Shown here in pieces: positions 16,765-26,180 of a DNA stretch of 64,000 nt. Each line of letters opens with the position of its first letter. Position 1 is the stretch's first letter. The notes under the pieces are model-generated. The model made no database searches and was not told where the DNA came from. It saw only the letters and a list, made by a program, of their open reading frames with translations. The stretch is from Capnocytophaga catalasegens (GTDB lineage: Bacteria > Bacteroidota > Bacteroidia > Flavobacteriales > Flavobacteriaceae): the NCBI RefSeq assembly GCF_026005215.1, contig NZ_BPMA01000009.1, positions 1-64,000 of the forward strand, given 5' to 3'. The translations under genes and the position numbers were made by a program.

Positions 16765-17622
16765 ATGTTACAATCAATGACAGGTTTTGGGAAAAGTTCT
16801 ATTCAACTTGCCCAAAGAAAAATAAATATTGAAATCAAATCGCTCAATAGCAAGAACTTAGATATCAATGCACGTATTGCATTGATTTTCAAAGAAAAAG
16901 AACTAGAAATACGCAAAAAAATTGGTGATTTGCTCCAACGAGGCAAAATAGATTTCACACTATCTATTGAAAATACAACTGACAAAACCTCTTCTATCAT
17001 CAATACAGCGGTGGTTCGTTCATACATCGCCCAACTACAAAATGTTGTCGACGGCGACCCTACCGAATTGCTCAAAATGGCTGTACGTATGCCCGATGCA
17101 CTAATTCCTCCTGTTGAAGAAATTAGTGAAGAAGAATTTCAAATTATTGCAAAAGTTATCAAAGAAGCTATTTTTCAACTTCAAGAATATCGGCAAAAAG
17201 AAGGGAAAATCTTACACAACGAACTTGAACTTCGGATACAAAACATCCGACAACTTTTGGAAAAAATCGAACAAATAGACCCCGAACGTCTCAAAACAAT
17301 CCGAGAGCGACTTGATAAATCAATTACTGAGATTCGTGACAAAGTTGATGAAAATCGTTTTGAACAAGAACTTATTTTTTATTTGGAAAAATTGGACATT
17401 ACCGAAGAAAAAGTCCGGCTTGCTAACCATTTGAATTATTTTACAGAAACACTAAATGATTCTGTTTCTAATGGAAGAAAACTCGGATTTATTTCTCAAG
17501 AAATTGGACGAGAAATCAACACATTGGGTTCAAAAGCTAATCACGCTCCTATGCAACAAATTGTCGTACAAATGAAAGACGAGTTGGAAAAAATAAAAGA
17601 ACAAATATTGAACATATTATAA
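16765..17622 (+). CDS. yicC: YicC family endoribonuclease-like protein
   Basis: A 285-residue cytosolic protein. The N-terminus MLQSMTGFGKSS is the family hallmark (usual MIRSMTGF), which fixes the start at ATG 16765. The C-terminus carries GRKLGFISQEIGREINTLGSK (in two overlapping family blocks) and MKDELEKIKEQILNIL, the DUF1732 end. YicC proteins are RNases linked to stress and sporulation phenotypes. In many bacteria yicC directly precedes gmk. Here gmk is 6.4 kb downstream, with a susC/susD pair and a small gene between. A terminator begins at its stop codon. Confidence 0.92.
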   Translation: MLQSMTGFGKSSIQLAQRKINIEIKSLNSKNLDINARIALIFKEKELEIRKKIGDLLQRGKIDFTLSIENTTDKTSSIINTAVVRSYIAQLQNVVDGDPTELLKMAVRMPDALIPPVEEISEEEFQIIAKVIKEAIFQLQEYRQKEGKILHNELELRIQNIRQLLEKIEQIDPERLKTIRERLDKSITEIRDKVDENRFEQELIFYLEKLDITEEKVRLANHLNYFTETLNDSVSNGRKLGFISQEIGREINTLGSKANHAPMQQIVVQMKDELEKIKEQILNIL

Positions 17623-17646
17623 AAAGAGGCTAAAAGCCTCTTTTTT
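17621..17646 (+). terminator. Rho-independent terminator after yicC
   Basis: AAAAAGAGGC-TAAA-GCCTCTTTTTT: an eight-base GC-containing stem with a T run, overlapping the yicC stop codon. The A run on the other side would let it also stop the leftward susC/susD transcript, whose last stop codon is at 17683. Confidence 0.9.
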
Positions 17647-17682
17647 ATTGACATCTTTGTGATTTATATTTATAAAAGATAT

Positions 17683-19680
17683 CTACCAACCAGGATTTTG
17701 AACTAATGTACCTCTATTATTCTGTATCTCTGTATAAGGAATTGGGTACAGATACATTCTTCGTTCAAATTTGCGTGGTAAAGGATCATTGTTTACTTTT
17801 TGGTAAAATGTTCCATCCGATTCATTTCCGTTCATATTCATTCCTTTAAAATACCCTCCTTGTCGTCCTTCTTCTTTATCTGCAACGAGCCAACGTCTTA
17901 CATCAAAATAACGTTGTCCTTCGGCAAAAAGTTCAATACGTCTTTCCAAATGAATGGCTTCACGCATTGCCTGTTGATTGCCTATAATACCTGTTTTTAT
18001 TCCATCAGTTGCCATTTTTTGATAGCCAGGTATTCCTGCACGCTCACGAATTTTGTCTAAATATTCTACAATTTTAGGATCATTAGGGTTAATCTCATTA
18101 AGCACCTCTGCATATAGTAAATAAAAATCCGCTAAACGGAAAATGATGGAAGTACGATATACTTCTTTATTCGCTCCTCCCAATGTAGGGTGAATAGTTC
18201 GATTGTTAAACTTGTATGCTAAATATCCTGTTGTAGGATATCCTCCTGTGGTATTATTGCTACTTACTTTTTCTCGATACCCTATATTTTTATCCACAGA
18301 AGTTGAGGAAATATCTTTGGAGAAAAATACACGAGTCGCTTTGGCCAAATTAGCATCTTTGTTTTGCATTTTTCTATTGGTTGTAATATCATGCCAACTT
18401 CTACCCTGATACATTATAGAAGCATAAAAACGAGGTTCTCGTTTAGCATACATATTAGAAATATTGGGATCTGTAATTCGTATTGCTGTTCCTCCTTGTG
18501 GTGTATGCAATGTTGCGGGATTTTCAACATTAGTTTTTCCATAATCTATATAACCCGAATTAGGGTCTGTTATTTTGAGCCCATTTGCCATAAAGAAAGC
18601 ATCTACGGTTTCTTGTGGTACTCCTATTGTTCCTGCAAGTGCATTTCCCGAAGGGACTTGTATATCACGGGGTGTTTGAGCAAACTCCACATCTTTCCAA
18701 TTTTGTATGGCATTTGCCCAAATAATCTCCTTATTATATCTTTGAAATACTTCATAAACGTTTAAATGAGGGTCATTATTAGCACTTTTGTATAACTCAT
18801 AATGTCCTTGATTAGCATAAGCAAAAAATGCTTCTAATGCTTCTTTGGCTTTCTCCCATTTGTTAGGGTCTTTATCTGGAAAAAGCCTTTTGCCATTATT
18901 ATTAATTATACTCAAAGCTTCAGTATATTCACCATTATACAATGGAGATGCAGCTAAGGTAAGTATTTTGGCTTTGAGGGCTAAAGCAACCCCTTTGGTT
19001 GGTCTAACAATTCTTTTTTCGTCAAAAGTATCACCTATATAGTGGGTTTCATACAGTCCTTCCAAGGCTTGTTCTATATCTTTTACAATATCTGCAACAA
19101 CTTCATCAACCGAATTTCTCTCAAATTGAATATCTGTTTGCGAAGGATGAATTACTCTACCCGACATTATTGTAATGGGACCATACAATTCAAATAATAA
19201 ATAATGAGAATATGCTCGAAAGAAAAATGCTTCTGCTTTCAGTCGTTTTAATTCTTCTTCATTGATAGAATCAGATTCTCCTACTCGTCCAATGGGTTTA
19301 GCTTTCTCCAAAAATACATTACAAATCCGAATTACTTTGTACAATTGATCCCAACGATGATGTGGTGCATTAGTAGCTAAATATCCATTTATAGGAGTTG
19401 TCTTTAAATTTCCATTTAGGTATGCCACCATATCATCGCTTAAACAAACCCAAGGGTTTTGCATTCCATTTCTATCTCCTCCTGTGTAAGCCGAGTAATT
19501 AGGAAGAGCATTGTATATTCCACCATGAAAACGACGTGCTTGAGCAGGATTATCTGTTAGTACGAAATCTACACTATCTGATGCTGAAAAATCATCTTGC
19601 ACATCAAGGTATTTACTACACGAAGTGATATTCATAAGTATAAAAATAGAGAATAGTAGTATAATAATATATTTTTTCAT
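17683..19680 (-). CDS. SusD/RagB-type outer-membrane glycan-binding lipoprotein
   Basis: A 665-residue lipoprotein (signal ending NITSC, Cys21, then SKYLDVQDD). SusD proteins sit on the cell surface and form the lid of a SusC channel to capture a nutrient. The typical helical repeat region has AEAFFFRAYSHYLLFELYGPI (two overlapping blocks, ~150-170), and the C-terminal SusD-like region has RLADFYLLYAEVLNEINP and LERRIELFAEGQRYFDVRRW. It follows susC by 10 nt on the same strand. No glycosidase, protease or regulator gene accompanies the pair, so the substrate cannot be inferred. Confidence 0.92.
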   Translation of the reverse strand: MKKYIIILLFSIFILMNITSCSKYLDVQDDFSASDSVDFVLTDNPAQARRFHGGIYNALPNYSAYTGGDRNGMQNPWVCLSDDMVAYLNGNLKTTPINGYLATNAPHHRWDQLYKVIRICNVFLEKAKPIGRVGESDSINEEELKRLKAEAFFFRAYSHYLLFELYGPITIMSGRVIHPSQTDIQFERNSVDEVVADIVKDIEQALEGLYETHYIGDTFDEKRIVRPTKGVALALKAKILTLAASPLYNGEYTEALSIINNNGKRLFPDKDPNKWEKAKEALEAFFAYANQGHYELYKSANNDPHLNVYEVFQRYNKEIIWANAIQNWKDVEFAQTPRDIQVPSGNALAGTIGVPQETVDAFFMANGLKITDPNSGYIDYGKTNVENPATLHTPQGGTAIRITDPNISNMYAKREPRFYASIMYQGRSWHDITTNRKMQNKDANLAKATRVFFSKDISSTSVDKNIGYREKVSSNNTTGGYPTTGYLAYKFNNRTIHPTLGGANKEVYRTSIIFRLADFYLLYAEVLNEINPNDPKIVEYLDKIRERAGIPGYQKMATDGIKTGIIGNQQAMREAIHLERRIELFAEGQRYFDVRRWLVADKEEGRQGGYFKGMNMNGNESDGTFYQKVNNDPLPRKFERRMYLYPIPYTEIQNNRGTLVQNPGW

Positions 19681-19690
19681 TGTAATTCAT

Positions 19691-22600
19691 TTATAAAGTT
19701 AAATCAACTCCTATATTATAGCTTCTTTGCAAAGGATAATTATAATAATTACCTCCTTGTTCAGGATCATAATATTTAATATGATCCCACGTCATAAGGT
19801 TTTGTCCTAATATATAAATACGAAAAGCTTTCATTTTCATTTTAGATACAGTTTCTTTTGGGAATCGGTAACCAACTTCAAAGTTTTTAAAACGAAGAAA
19901 ATTTCCGTTACGTAGCCACCAAGTACTTTGTCTCAAATCGTTAATATTTTTATTTTCAAGCATTAGGCGTGGCAATACCACATTTTGACTAGGATTTTCA
20001 ACAGTCCAGCGACTTAGTGCAAATTGCTTAGCCGATGTAACACGTGGATCTACTCCTGAGAAAGGCATCATCTGTGTAGGTGATAAATAAACACTTACAT
20101 TGGCAGCTCCTTGAAAAAATGTAGAAACATAGAAATTTTTATAATCCAACGAGAAACCAAATCCATAAGCAATTTCAGGTCTGTTCGGATAAACACCATC
20201 AGGAGTTCGTGTCCAATCACCTTCATCAATAACTCCATCTCCATTTAAATCGGCATATTTAATATTTCCAGGAAACACAGCCCCCCATTTAGGAATAGGA
20301 ATGCCTGATTTTAAAGTATATGTTTTAACCCCAGTGGTAGGGTTGGTCGTTATATTAAAATCACTATCTTGGTATAAGCGTTCAGCAATATAAGCAGTTA
20401 CTTGACCAATACGGGTTCCTGTTTGATTTTGATATGCTTCCTTACGTGGTATTTCATCTTGTTCTATAATTTTATTACGAGCAAAAGTAAATGTTCCTAA
20501 TGCAGTTAAAGTGAATTTATCAAAAGTAGTTTTAAAATTCATACTTGCATCAATTCCCCAATTAGAGACCTCTCCATAGTTTTGATATGGATTTTTTTGA
20601 AAACCTGTAATAGAACTAATAGTATTTCGCGTAATAAGGATATTTTTACGATAATTATTAAAATAATCAAGTGTTAAATCTATTGCATTAAAAAGATTTA
20701 TATCAAACCCTATATTACGTTTATCTTCTATTTCCCATTGAATATTAGGATTAAAAGGAGTACGCTCATATATTATTCTTCCTGTACTCTCTGCTCCATT
20801 ACCAAAGCCTAATGTGATATTTTCATTGGTCCAATTAAGTCGCTCACGATAAGGAAACCTGTCATTAACATCATTAGAAATACGATCATTCCCCGTACGT
20901 CCATAAGATAAGCGAAGTTTGAGCTTATTTATATAATTTTTTTGTAGCCAATTTCCTATTACTGCTTCATTAGTTATTAAATACCCTATTCCAATTGCAG
21001 GAAAGAAACCAAAACGATGATTTGGAGCAAAATTTTCACTACCTGTAAAACCAAAACTTATATCGGTAAAATACTTATTATTAAATGCATAACTTGCACG
21101 TCCTACTATATTTTGTTTCTTATACAAATAAGCAATACCTTGTTTTTGTTCTTCTTTTTGGTTGTACAAAAGAAGTCCAGAAACCGAATGATACCCAAAA
21201 GTTCTATTATAATTAAATGAAGTTTCTACATAAATACGTTTATTTCCTCCACTAAATGCTCCTCCACGAGCTTCGGTAGGCGTATTTTGACCCAACATTA
21301 CTTTTTTCAAGAGCAGTTCTCCATTGGCATCTCTTCCTGTAGCTAAATATGTATTTGGTCTTTTTTCTCTATCTACTTTTGCTACAAAATCAGCATCAAA
21401 ACTCACACTCCCTTTAAAATATAAACCAGGGGTAATAAAGTTTAAACGCTGTTCAATTCCTACATTACTTTGCATATTAACTCGATATTCTCGAATATAT
21501 CCTTTAAAATTTAAAGATGTATATGGATTTGCATAGCCATTGGCTGTACTATATTGAGAAGGATATCCATTAGAATACACCATCGGGATAAGATGCGGAG
21601 CACTATTAAAGATTTGAGACATAATAGAACCTACACCCGTGCCAGGATAATTGGTAGTTAAATACTGACCACTCAAATCTACTTTGAGTTTAGTAGTTTC
21701 AGTTACATCCATATCTATATTGGTACGTAAGTTATAACGTTGCAAACCAATATTTACATCATATACTTTTTCCTTAACATATTCATTTGCATCAATCGGG
21801 TTCGATTTAAATAACCCTTCTTCATTAAAGAAAGAAGTTGCTACAAAGAAACGAAGTTTATCTCCTCCTCCTCTAAAATTAAGTGCGAGTCGCTGATTTT
21901 GCGCCAAAGGTTTAAGTAGGTCTGTCCAACGTGTATTGGGATAGATATCCGGATCTTCTCCACTTGCATGTTTAGCAATAAGCTCTTCAGTAAATTCGGG
22001 TTGATAGCGTCCCAGTCCCCAAAATGAAGGTGCAGGATTTCCAACAGTATTCCATTTGGCTTCATTATAAAGACGCATCCAATTTGGAGCATCTAAAAAT
22101 TGTAAAATGCGTGTGGGTTGATTTAAAATATAGTCTGCACGAACATCAATATTTGTTTTTTGCATTTTCCCTCGTTTTGAAGTAATTAAGATAACGCCAT
22201 TGGCTCCTTCTGCACCATATACTGCTGTTGCCGAAGCATCTTTTAGTATAGTAAAAGTTTCAACTTCTTCAGGCGAAATATCATTGATATTACGCGGAAC
22301 ACCATCGACTAAAACTAAGGCTCCTGTACCTCCTGCAAAAGAACTAATTCCTCGTATCCATAATTCAGCATTATCATATCCAGGTTCTCCAGAACGCTGT
22401 ACAGCTAATAATCCTGATATCCGACCAGCCAAATTGTTAGTAAGTCCTCGTGAAGGCAATTCAATAGATTTTCCCTCAACCGTTGCTATAGAACTAACTA
22501 CTTTTTGCTTTTCTTGCTTTCCGTACCCAATAAGTACAACTTCTTCAAGTTGTTGAGATTCTTCTTCCAATTTTACATTGATAATCTTTCTATTCCTAAT

Positions 22601-22924
22601 AGCTATTTCTTCAGTATGAAATCCTACGAAAGAAAATACCAATGTAGCATCAGAATCCACACGCAACGAATAGTTTCCATCCAAATCAGTAGTTGTACCT
22701 CTGTCTTTTGAACCTTTCACTACAATGGTTACACCTGGTATAGGTTCTCCTTTGTTGTCGGAAACAATCCCCCTCACTTCTATGGTTTGTTGTTGGTATA
22801 GTAGTAAATTATTCTTAATACTTACCCCCCCCCCATAAATATTTTCTATACTCAAAACTCCCAATAATATATACACTAAGAGCCATTGAGTAGGTCTGAT
22901 TGAAAAAAATAATGGTTTATTCAT
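19691..22924 (-). CDS. SusC/RagA-type TonB-dependent outer-membrane transporter
   Basis: A 1077-residue outer-membrane channel. Order of parts: signal sequence (~1-31); a short linker encoded partly by a run of 10 G; a carboxypeptidase-regulatory-like domain (IEVRGIVSDNKGEPIPGVTI to FSFVGFHTEEI, ~48-105); the TonB-dependent plug (EEVVLIGYGKQEKQKVVSS, DGVPRNINDISPEEVET, LKDASATAVYGAEGANGVI); and the beta-barrel to the C-terminal NIGVDLTL. It works with the SusD gene 10 nt downstream to import an unknown large nutrient using TonB energy. The G run at codons ~33-36 could slip during replication and switch the gene off. Confidence 0.93.
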   Translation of the reverse strand: MNKPLFFSIRPTQWLLVYILLGVLSIENIYGGGVSIKNNLLLYQQQTIEVRGIVSDNKGEPIPGVTIVVKGSKDRGTTTDLDGNYSLRVDSDATLVFSFVGFHTEEIAIRNRKIINVKLEEESQQLEEVVLIGYGKQEKQKVVSSIATVEGKSIELPSRGLTNNLAGRISGLLAVQRSGEPGYDNAELWIRGISSFAGGTGALVLVDGVPRNINDISPEEVETFTILKDASATAVYGAEGANGVILITSKRGKMQKTNIDVRADYILNQPTRILQFLDAPNWMRLYNEAKWNTVGNPAPSFWGLGRYQPEFTEELIAKHASGEDPDIYPNTRWTDLLKPLAQNQRLALNFRGGGDKLRFFVATSFFNEEGLFKSNPIDANEYVKEKVYDVNIGLQRYNLRTNIDMDVTETTKLKVDLSGQYLTTNYPGTGVGSIMSQIFNSAPHLIPMVYSNGYPSQYSTANGYANPYTSLNFKGYIREYRVNMQSNVGIEQRLNFITPGLYFKGSVSFDADFVAKVDREKRPNTYLATGRDANGELLLKKVMLGQNTPTEARGGAFSGGNKRIYVETSFNYNRTFGYHSVSGLLLYNQKEEQKQGIAYLYKKQNIVGRASYAFNNKYFTDISFGFTGSENFAPNHRFGFFPAIGIGYLITNEAVIGNWLQKNYINKLKLRLSYGRTGNDRISNDVNDRFPYRERLNWTNENITLGFGNGAESTGRIIYERTPFNPNIQWEIEDKRNIGFDINLFNAIDLTLDYFNNYRKNILITRNTISSITGFQKNPYQNYGEVSNWGIDASMNFKTTFDKFTLTALGTFTFARNKIIEQDEIPRKEAYQNQTGTRIGQVTAYIAERLYQDSDFNITTNPTTGVKTYTLKSGIPIPKWGAVFPGNIKYADLNGDGVIDEGDWTRTPDGVYPNRPEIAYGFGFSLDYKNFYVSTFFQGAANVSVYLSPTQMMPFSGVDPRVTSAKQFALSRWTVENPSQNVVLPRLMLENKNINDLRQSTWWLRNGNFLRFKNFEVGYRFPKETVSKMKMKAFRIYILGQNLMTWDHIKYYDPEQGGNYYNYPLQRSYNIGVDLTL
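22825..22834. repeat. Ten-base C/G homopolymer near the start of susC
   Basis: C10 on the plus strand, G10 in the coding strand of the SusC gene, in the codons for GGG after IY (residues ~32-34). It lies about 90 nt inside the gene. A run of this length is out of place in a genome this AT-rich. A gain or loss of one base would put the rest of susC out of frame. Confidence 0.9.
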
Positions 22925-23228
22925 AATAATAATTTTATGGTTTCATCTTCTTATACCACAAGGTCAAGATTTATTTTTTATCTTTTATATAAAATCAAAT
23001 CTCTTTTAATTATCTTTTTATTCCTCATACTGGTATTTTCGATAGTAATTATAGTCCTAAACATCTTAACAACAACCTAATTGATAAAAAATATTACCTC
23101 AGAGGTCATAATTAGATTATTTTTTATCTTTTTTACTATCTAAATTATTCTTTTAAACATCAATAATACTCAAAGAGCTACCTTTATCACTCAAATCTAA
23201 GTTTCAAAGTATATATGCAAAGGTATTT
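22925..23228 (-). promoter_or_regulatory. Long leader/promoter region of susC
   Basis: A 304-bp AT-rich gap. TACCTTTG on the minus strand (23226-23219) fits the -7 box TAnnTTTG but has no good TTTG upstream. If used, it would give a ~290-nt untranslated leader for susC. No gene was seen here. Confidence 0.35.
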
Positions 23229-23705
23229 TTACTGACTTGTATGTGTTGTTCTACGTGATTTTGCAAAAAATTGTTTCAAATCTTTACGTTTATTTTCAAA
23301 ACCTACTGCATTGGTAGCTGCTCGAAAATTCGTATATTGATAATCATTCAGAGCATCTTGATAATTATCATAATCGTGAAGGATTTTAGCATTTTTCAGT
23401 CTATTTAAAAAACCTTCTAAACGATTTATCGTATTTTCGCATAATGCTCGACTTTTAAAATCTCTAAAAAACTCTTCCCAATCTACATCAATACTTCTAA
23501 GTTGAGGTTGTAAAGAAGCATATTCAGCTACTTTATTGATAAACAACTTGTTTTGCTCATTGACTCTACCATAACGATTACGATCTTCGGCTGTAAGATT
23601 AATTTTAAAAGGCTCCAATGCTTTTTCTAAAGCAGTAAGCGATTCTGCGATAGCTGTGATTTGTTCTTCTGTCAAATGCACATTATTCAAATTACTAATT
23701 GCCAT
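23229..23705 (-). CDS. Small hypothetical helical protein
   Basis: A 158-residue soluble protein without a signal peptide, rich in charged residues and predicted to be nearly all helical (LTEEQITAIAESLTALEKAL near the N-terminus; LNRLKNAKILHDYDNYQDAL in the second half). I do not recognise the family. It resembles in style, but not visibly in sequence, the helical protein at 28487. It lies between the susC leader and gmk on the minus strand, with 360 nt to gmk. Confidence 0.6.
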   Translation of the reverse strand: MAISNLNNVHLTEEQITAIAESLTALEKALEPFKINLTAEDRNRYGRVNEQNKLFINKVAEYASLQPQLRSIDVDWEEFFRDFKSRALCENTINRLEGFLNRLKNAKILHDYDNYQDALNDYQYTNFRAATNAVGFENKRKDLKQFFAKSRRTTHTSQ

Positions 23706-24004
23706 ATATATATTTTATTGTTACTAATAATTATATTTCTAAAATAAGAATAAAAGATATTATTTGTTTTGTCATACAAAAGTACAAAAATATTTTAATA
23801 ATATTTCTTTTATTTAATTAAAACTCAACTTTAACACATTCATAGAAGAAATAGTTATTTTATAACAAAAACAACACTAAATATTCATTTTTTAACCAAA
23901 AAACATATTTTCTTAATAACTCAAAATATAGATTCTAAACTTCAATAATTATAAAAAAATGTCTATTTATTCTTAGCTCGTTGTAATATAATGTTCTTAA
24001 CTGA
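23706..24004. other. AT-rich intergenic stretch
   Basis: Very AT-rich sequence between the hypothetical gene (leftward) and the gmk promoter (rightward). I see no gene, no repeat and no clear terminator in it. Confidence 0.5.
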
Positions 24005-24036
24005 TTTGGATTCTATCATATTTTATAGTACTTTTG
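24005..24036 (+). promoter_or_regulatory. Promoter of gmk
   Basis: TTTG at 24005-24008 and TACTTTTG at 24029-24036, 20 nt apart, a textbook Bacteroidota promoter. It lies inside the possible longer reading frame starting at 23991, so it decides in favour of the downstream ATG at 24066. Confidence 0.8.
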
Positions 24037-24065
24037 CCACATATAAAAAAGTCTTTTTATTAAGT

Positions 24066-24632
24066 ATGAACAAACTCATCATATTTTCAGCACCTTCGGG
24101 AAGTGGTAAAACAACCATCGTTCGCGAATTATTAAAATGCAAAGACCTCAACTTAAGTTTTTCTATATCTACAACTTCTCGTGAGCCACGCGGACAGGAA
24201 CAAAACGGAATTGATTATTATTTCATTTCAGTAGAAGCATTCAAAAAACAAATTGAAAATCAAGAATTTTTAGAATGGGAAGAGGTCTATACCAAGACAT
24301 TTTACGGGACTTCTAAGAAAGAAATAGAACGATTATGGCAATTAAGAAAAAATATTTTACTTGATATTGATGTTTTCGGAGGAATCAATGTCAAAAAACA
24401 ATTTGGAACAAAAGCATTATCTCTGTTTATCCAACCACCCAGTATCGACATTTTGCGACAACGATTGGAAAATCGCCAAACCGATTCTGCTGAAAAAATA
24501 GCTATTCGCCTTGCCAAAGCACAAAAAGAAATGGAACAAGCCATTCATTTCGATCAAATTATTGTTAATGATAATCTTGCAACTGCCGTAGCTCAAACCG
24601 AAAAAATTATCAGAAATTTTTTAGAGAAATAG
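24066..24632 (+). CDS. gmk: Guanylate kinase
   Basis: A 188-residue cytosolic enzyme that phosphorylates GMP to GDP with ATP. The P-loop FSAPSGSGKTTIVRE is at residues ~7-21, followed by SISTTSREPRGQEQNGIDYY (GMP-binding block, S-x-T-R-x-P-R form) and EVYTKTFYGTSKKEIE. Later ILLDIDVFGGINVKKQF and the lid arginines RQRLENRQ complete the kinase. The length is standard. An upstream ATG (23991) would add 25 residues across the promoter and is rejected. Its usual neighbour yicC is on the same strand but 6.4 kb away. A lipoprotein gene follows 6 nt later and is probably co-transcribed. Confidence 0.95.
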   Translation: MNKLIIFSAPSGSGKTTIVRELLKCKDLNLSFSISTTSREPRGQEQNGIDYYFISVEAFKKQIENQEFLEWEEVYTKTFYGTSKKEIERLWQLRKNILLDIDVFGGINVKKQFGTKALSLFIQPPSIDILRQRLENRQTDSAEKIAIRLAKAQKEMEQAIHFDQIIVNDNLATAVAQTEKIIRNFLEK

Positions 24633-24638
24633 ATTTTC

Positions 24639-25568
24639 ATGAAAATATCATTCGCTATTTTGATGATAGTCCTCATCTTAACCAATTGTAGCAAAAAAAT
24701 GCACATCTCCATTGACAATATCCAAACCATTACTGATTTTCCGAGCGGTTCGGGCATAGGATATGCTAACGGAAAACTTTATGCCATCGGCGATGATAGC
24801 CCATTTTTGTATGTAATCAATACGGATTTCCAAATCGAAAACAAGATACTTTTGTACCAAGAAAGCGAAGAAAATTTCAAAGGAAACCGAATTAAAAAGA
24901 AAAAGAAGATGGATTTTGAGACTTTGGAAATGATTTCTGATAAAGAATTGGTCATTTTCGGTTCGGGGTCAAAATTACCACAACGCGATGTCTTCATCAG
25001 AGTGATTCTAGAAGATAAGCCTGTCATTGAGAGGTATTTTATCACATCTTTCTATGATACTATACGAAATAGCAAGCCTCTGAAAGATACAGAGTTAAAC
25101 ATTGAAGCCACAGCGTACAATAACGGATTTCTCTACTTTTTTAATCGTGCAAACAATGTTATTATCAAAACCAATTATCAAACCTTTCTCAAAAGCCTAA
25201 AAACAAATCAAGTACCCGATTTATCGTTCTCACAAGCCAAATTACCTATCATTGAAGGAGTTGAGGCTGGTTTTTCGGGAGCTACTTTTCTGAGTAATTC
25301 AGAAATCGTTGTTACTGCTTCGGTTGAGGCTACGGACGATGCATATAACGATGGCGAAATCATCGGAAGCCTCATCGGAATCATAGATATTTCAAATTTT
25401 GACCAACCCAAAATAAAGAGCTTCACGAATATTCCCAATGCCGAACAAAACCTCAAAGTAGAGTCTGTAACAGTTGTTTCCGCTTCAGAAAAAGACTGCA
25501 CAATGGTGCTTATAACCGACGACGACCAAGGAAATACACGTCTAATCAAAATCACGGCATCACACTAA
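24639..25568 (+). CDS. Exported lipoprotein, DUF6929-like beta-propeller-type protein
   Basis: A 309-residue lipoprotein (signal MKISFAILMIVLILTNC, Cys17). The body has repeated strand patterns such as SGSGIGYANGKLYAIGDDSP (~32-51), LVIFGSGSKLPQR, NIEATAYNNGFLYFFNR and FSGATFLSNSEIVVTAS. These suggest a beta-propeller-like fold and resemble the DUF6929 group of Bacteroidota; the family name is from memory. A run of Lys (RIKKKKKMDF) lies near ~87-95. Function unknown. It follows gmk by 6 nt. Confidence 0.65.
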   Translation: MKISFAILMIVLILTNCSKKMHISIDNIQTITDFPSGSGIGYANGKLYAIGDDSPFLYVINTDFQIENKILLYQESEENFKGNRIKKKKKMDFETLEMISDKELVIFGSGSKLPQRDVFIRVILEDKPVIERYFITSFYDTIRNSKPLKDTELNIEATAYNNGFLYFFNRANNVIIKTNYQTFLKSLKTNQVPDLSFSQAKLPIIEGVEAGFSGATFLSNSEIVVTASVEATDDAYNDGEIIGSLIGIIDISNFDQPKIKSFTNIPNAEQNLKVESVTVVSASEKDCTMVLITDDDQGNTRLIKITASH

Positions 25569-25607
25569 GCCGATCCCTGTTGTGAGCTTTCCATAAGCCA
25601 CCTCAAG

Positions 25608-25748
25608 CTAATAACACTGCTCATCGGTAAGGAGAGGATTCTCAAAATACTCCTTTTCGATGAGCGAAGCAAAATGCTTTTGTGTATTATCGTTAGGAAA
25701 CCAAAACACATTAACCCCATCATTTCGGTTATAAATACGCCATTTCAC
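25608..25748 (-). CDS. Tiny ORF overlapping the stop of the upstream membrane-protein gene
   Basis: A 46-residue frame beginning at GTG 25748 and ending at TAG 25610-25608. Its start overlaps the stop of the previous gene as GTGA, the classic layout of translational coupling. The peptide is soluble-looking (WFPNDNTQKHFASLIEKEYF, then ENPLLTDEQCY). It may be a real small protein or the C-terminal fragment of a larger lost gene; I cannot decide. No family recognised. Confidence 0.4.
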   Translation of the reverse strand: MKWRIYNRNDGVNVFWFPNDNTQKHFASLIEKEYFENPLLTDEQCY

Positions 25749-25963
25749 TGAATAATTTTAAAATTTTCCTTCAAGTATATCATAAAGAGAATCATTAAAG
25801 GAATGGTTACTGCATTTATACCAATAAAGTAATATAAATACTCCCAAAAATTGGGTATTCCGTGGGTAAATGCCCATATTAATAACCCAATTTGCAATAA
25901 AACAAGCCAAAATCCCACTAAACTAAGCCAAACAGAACTCATAAACACAAACAAAAACACCAT
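25745..25963 (-). CDS. Small membrane protein of the accessory island
   Basis: A 72-residue protein from ATG 25963 (a TTG at 25987, 3 nt after the previous stop, could add 8 residues). Two hydrophobic segments are visible: MVFLFVFMSSVWLSLVGFWL running on into LVLLQIGLLIWAF, and YFIGINAVTIPLMILFMIYL near the end. Probably an inner-membrane protein. It sits between two other very small reading frames on the same strand, with a GTGA overlap on its 3' side. Function unknown; small membrane proteins in such islands can be immunity proteins. Confidence 0.5.
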   Translation of the reverse strand: MVFLFVFMSSVWLSLVGFWLVLLQIGLLIWAFTHGIPNFWEYLYYFIGINAVTIPLMILFMIYLKENFKIIQ

Positions 25964-25990
25964 TCCCTTCTTTTTTGTGAATGGCAATAG

Positions 25991-26149
25991 CTACCACACA
26001 AACGAAAGCGACACATAACTCCCTATTCCTAACAAAATGAAAGTATTTACAGCTAATAACTTCGCTGTGGGGACAGTGAGCAAAGCTATTAGTATCGCTA
26101 CTAATTCTATGATTATCAGCAGGATTAGTATTAGATTGCCTTTGGTCAT
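25991..26149 (-). CDS. Very small two-helix membrane protein
   Basis: A 52-residue frame from ATG 26149 to TAG 25993-25991. The first segment, NLILILLIIIELVAILIALL, is a clear membrane helix. A second, TFILLGIGSYVSLSFVW, follows a short polar link. It lies 31 nt downstream of the broken SUKH gene and 27 nt before the next small membrane gene (3 nt if that starts at its TTG). No known family. The composition is so strongly that of a membrane protein that chance seems less likely, but no other evidence supports expression. Confidence 0.4.
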   Translation of the reverse strand: MTKGNLILILLIIIELVAILIALLTVPTAKLLAVNTFILLGIGSYVSLSFVW

Positions 26150-26180
26150 TGGTAGTTATTTGATGTTGATTATTTTACTT

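Noticed and set aside
23991..24065. N-terminal extension of guanylate kinase
   Set aside because: A well-formed promoter lies inside it and the family starts just before the P-loop.
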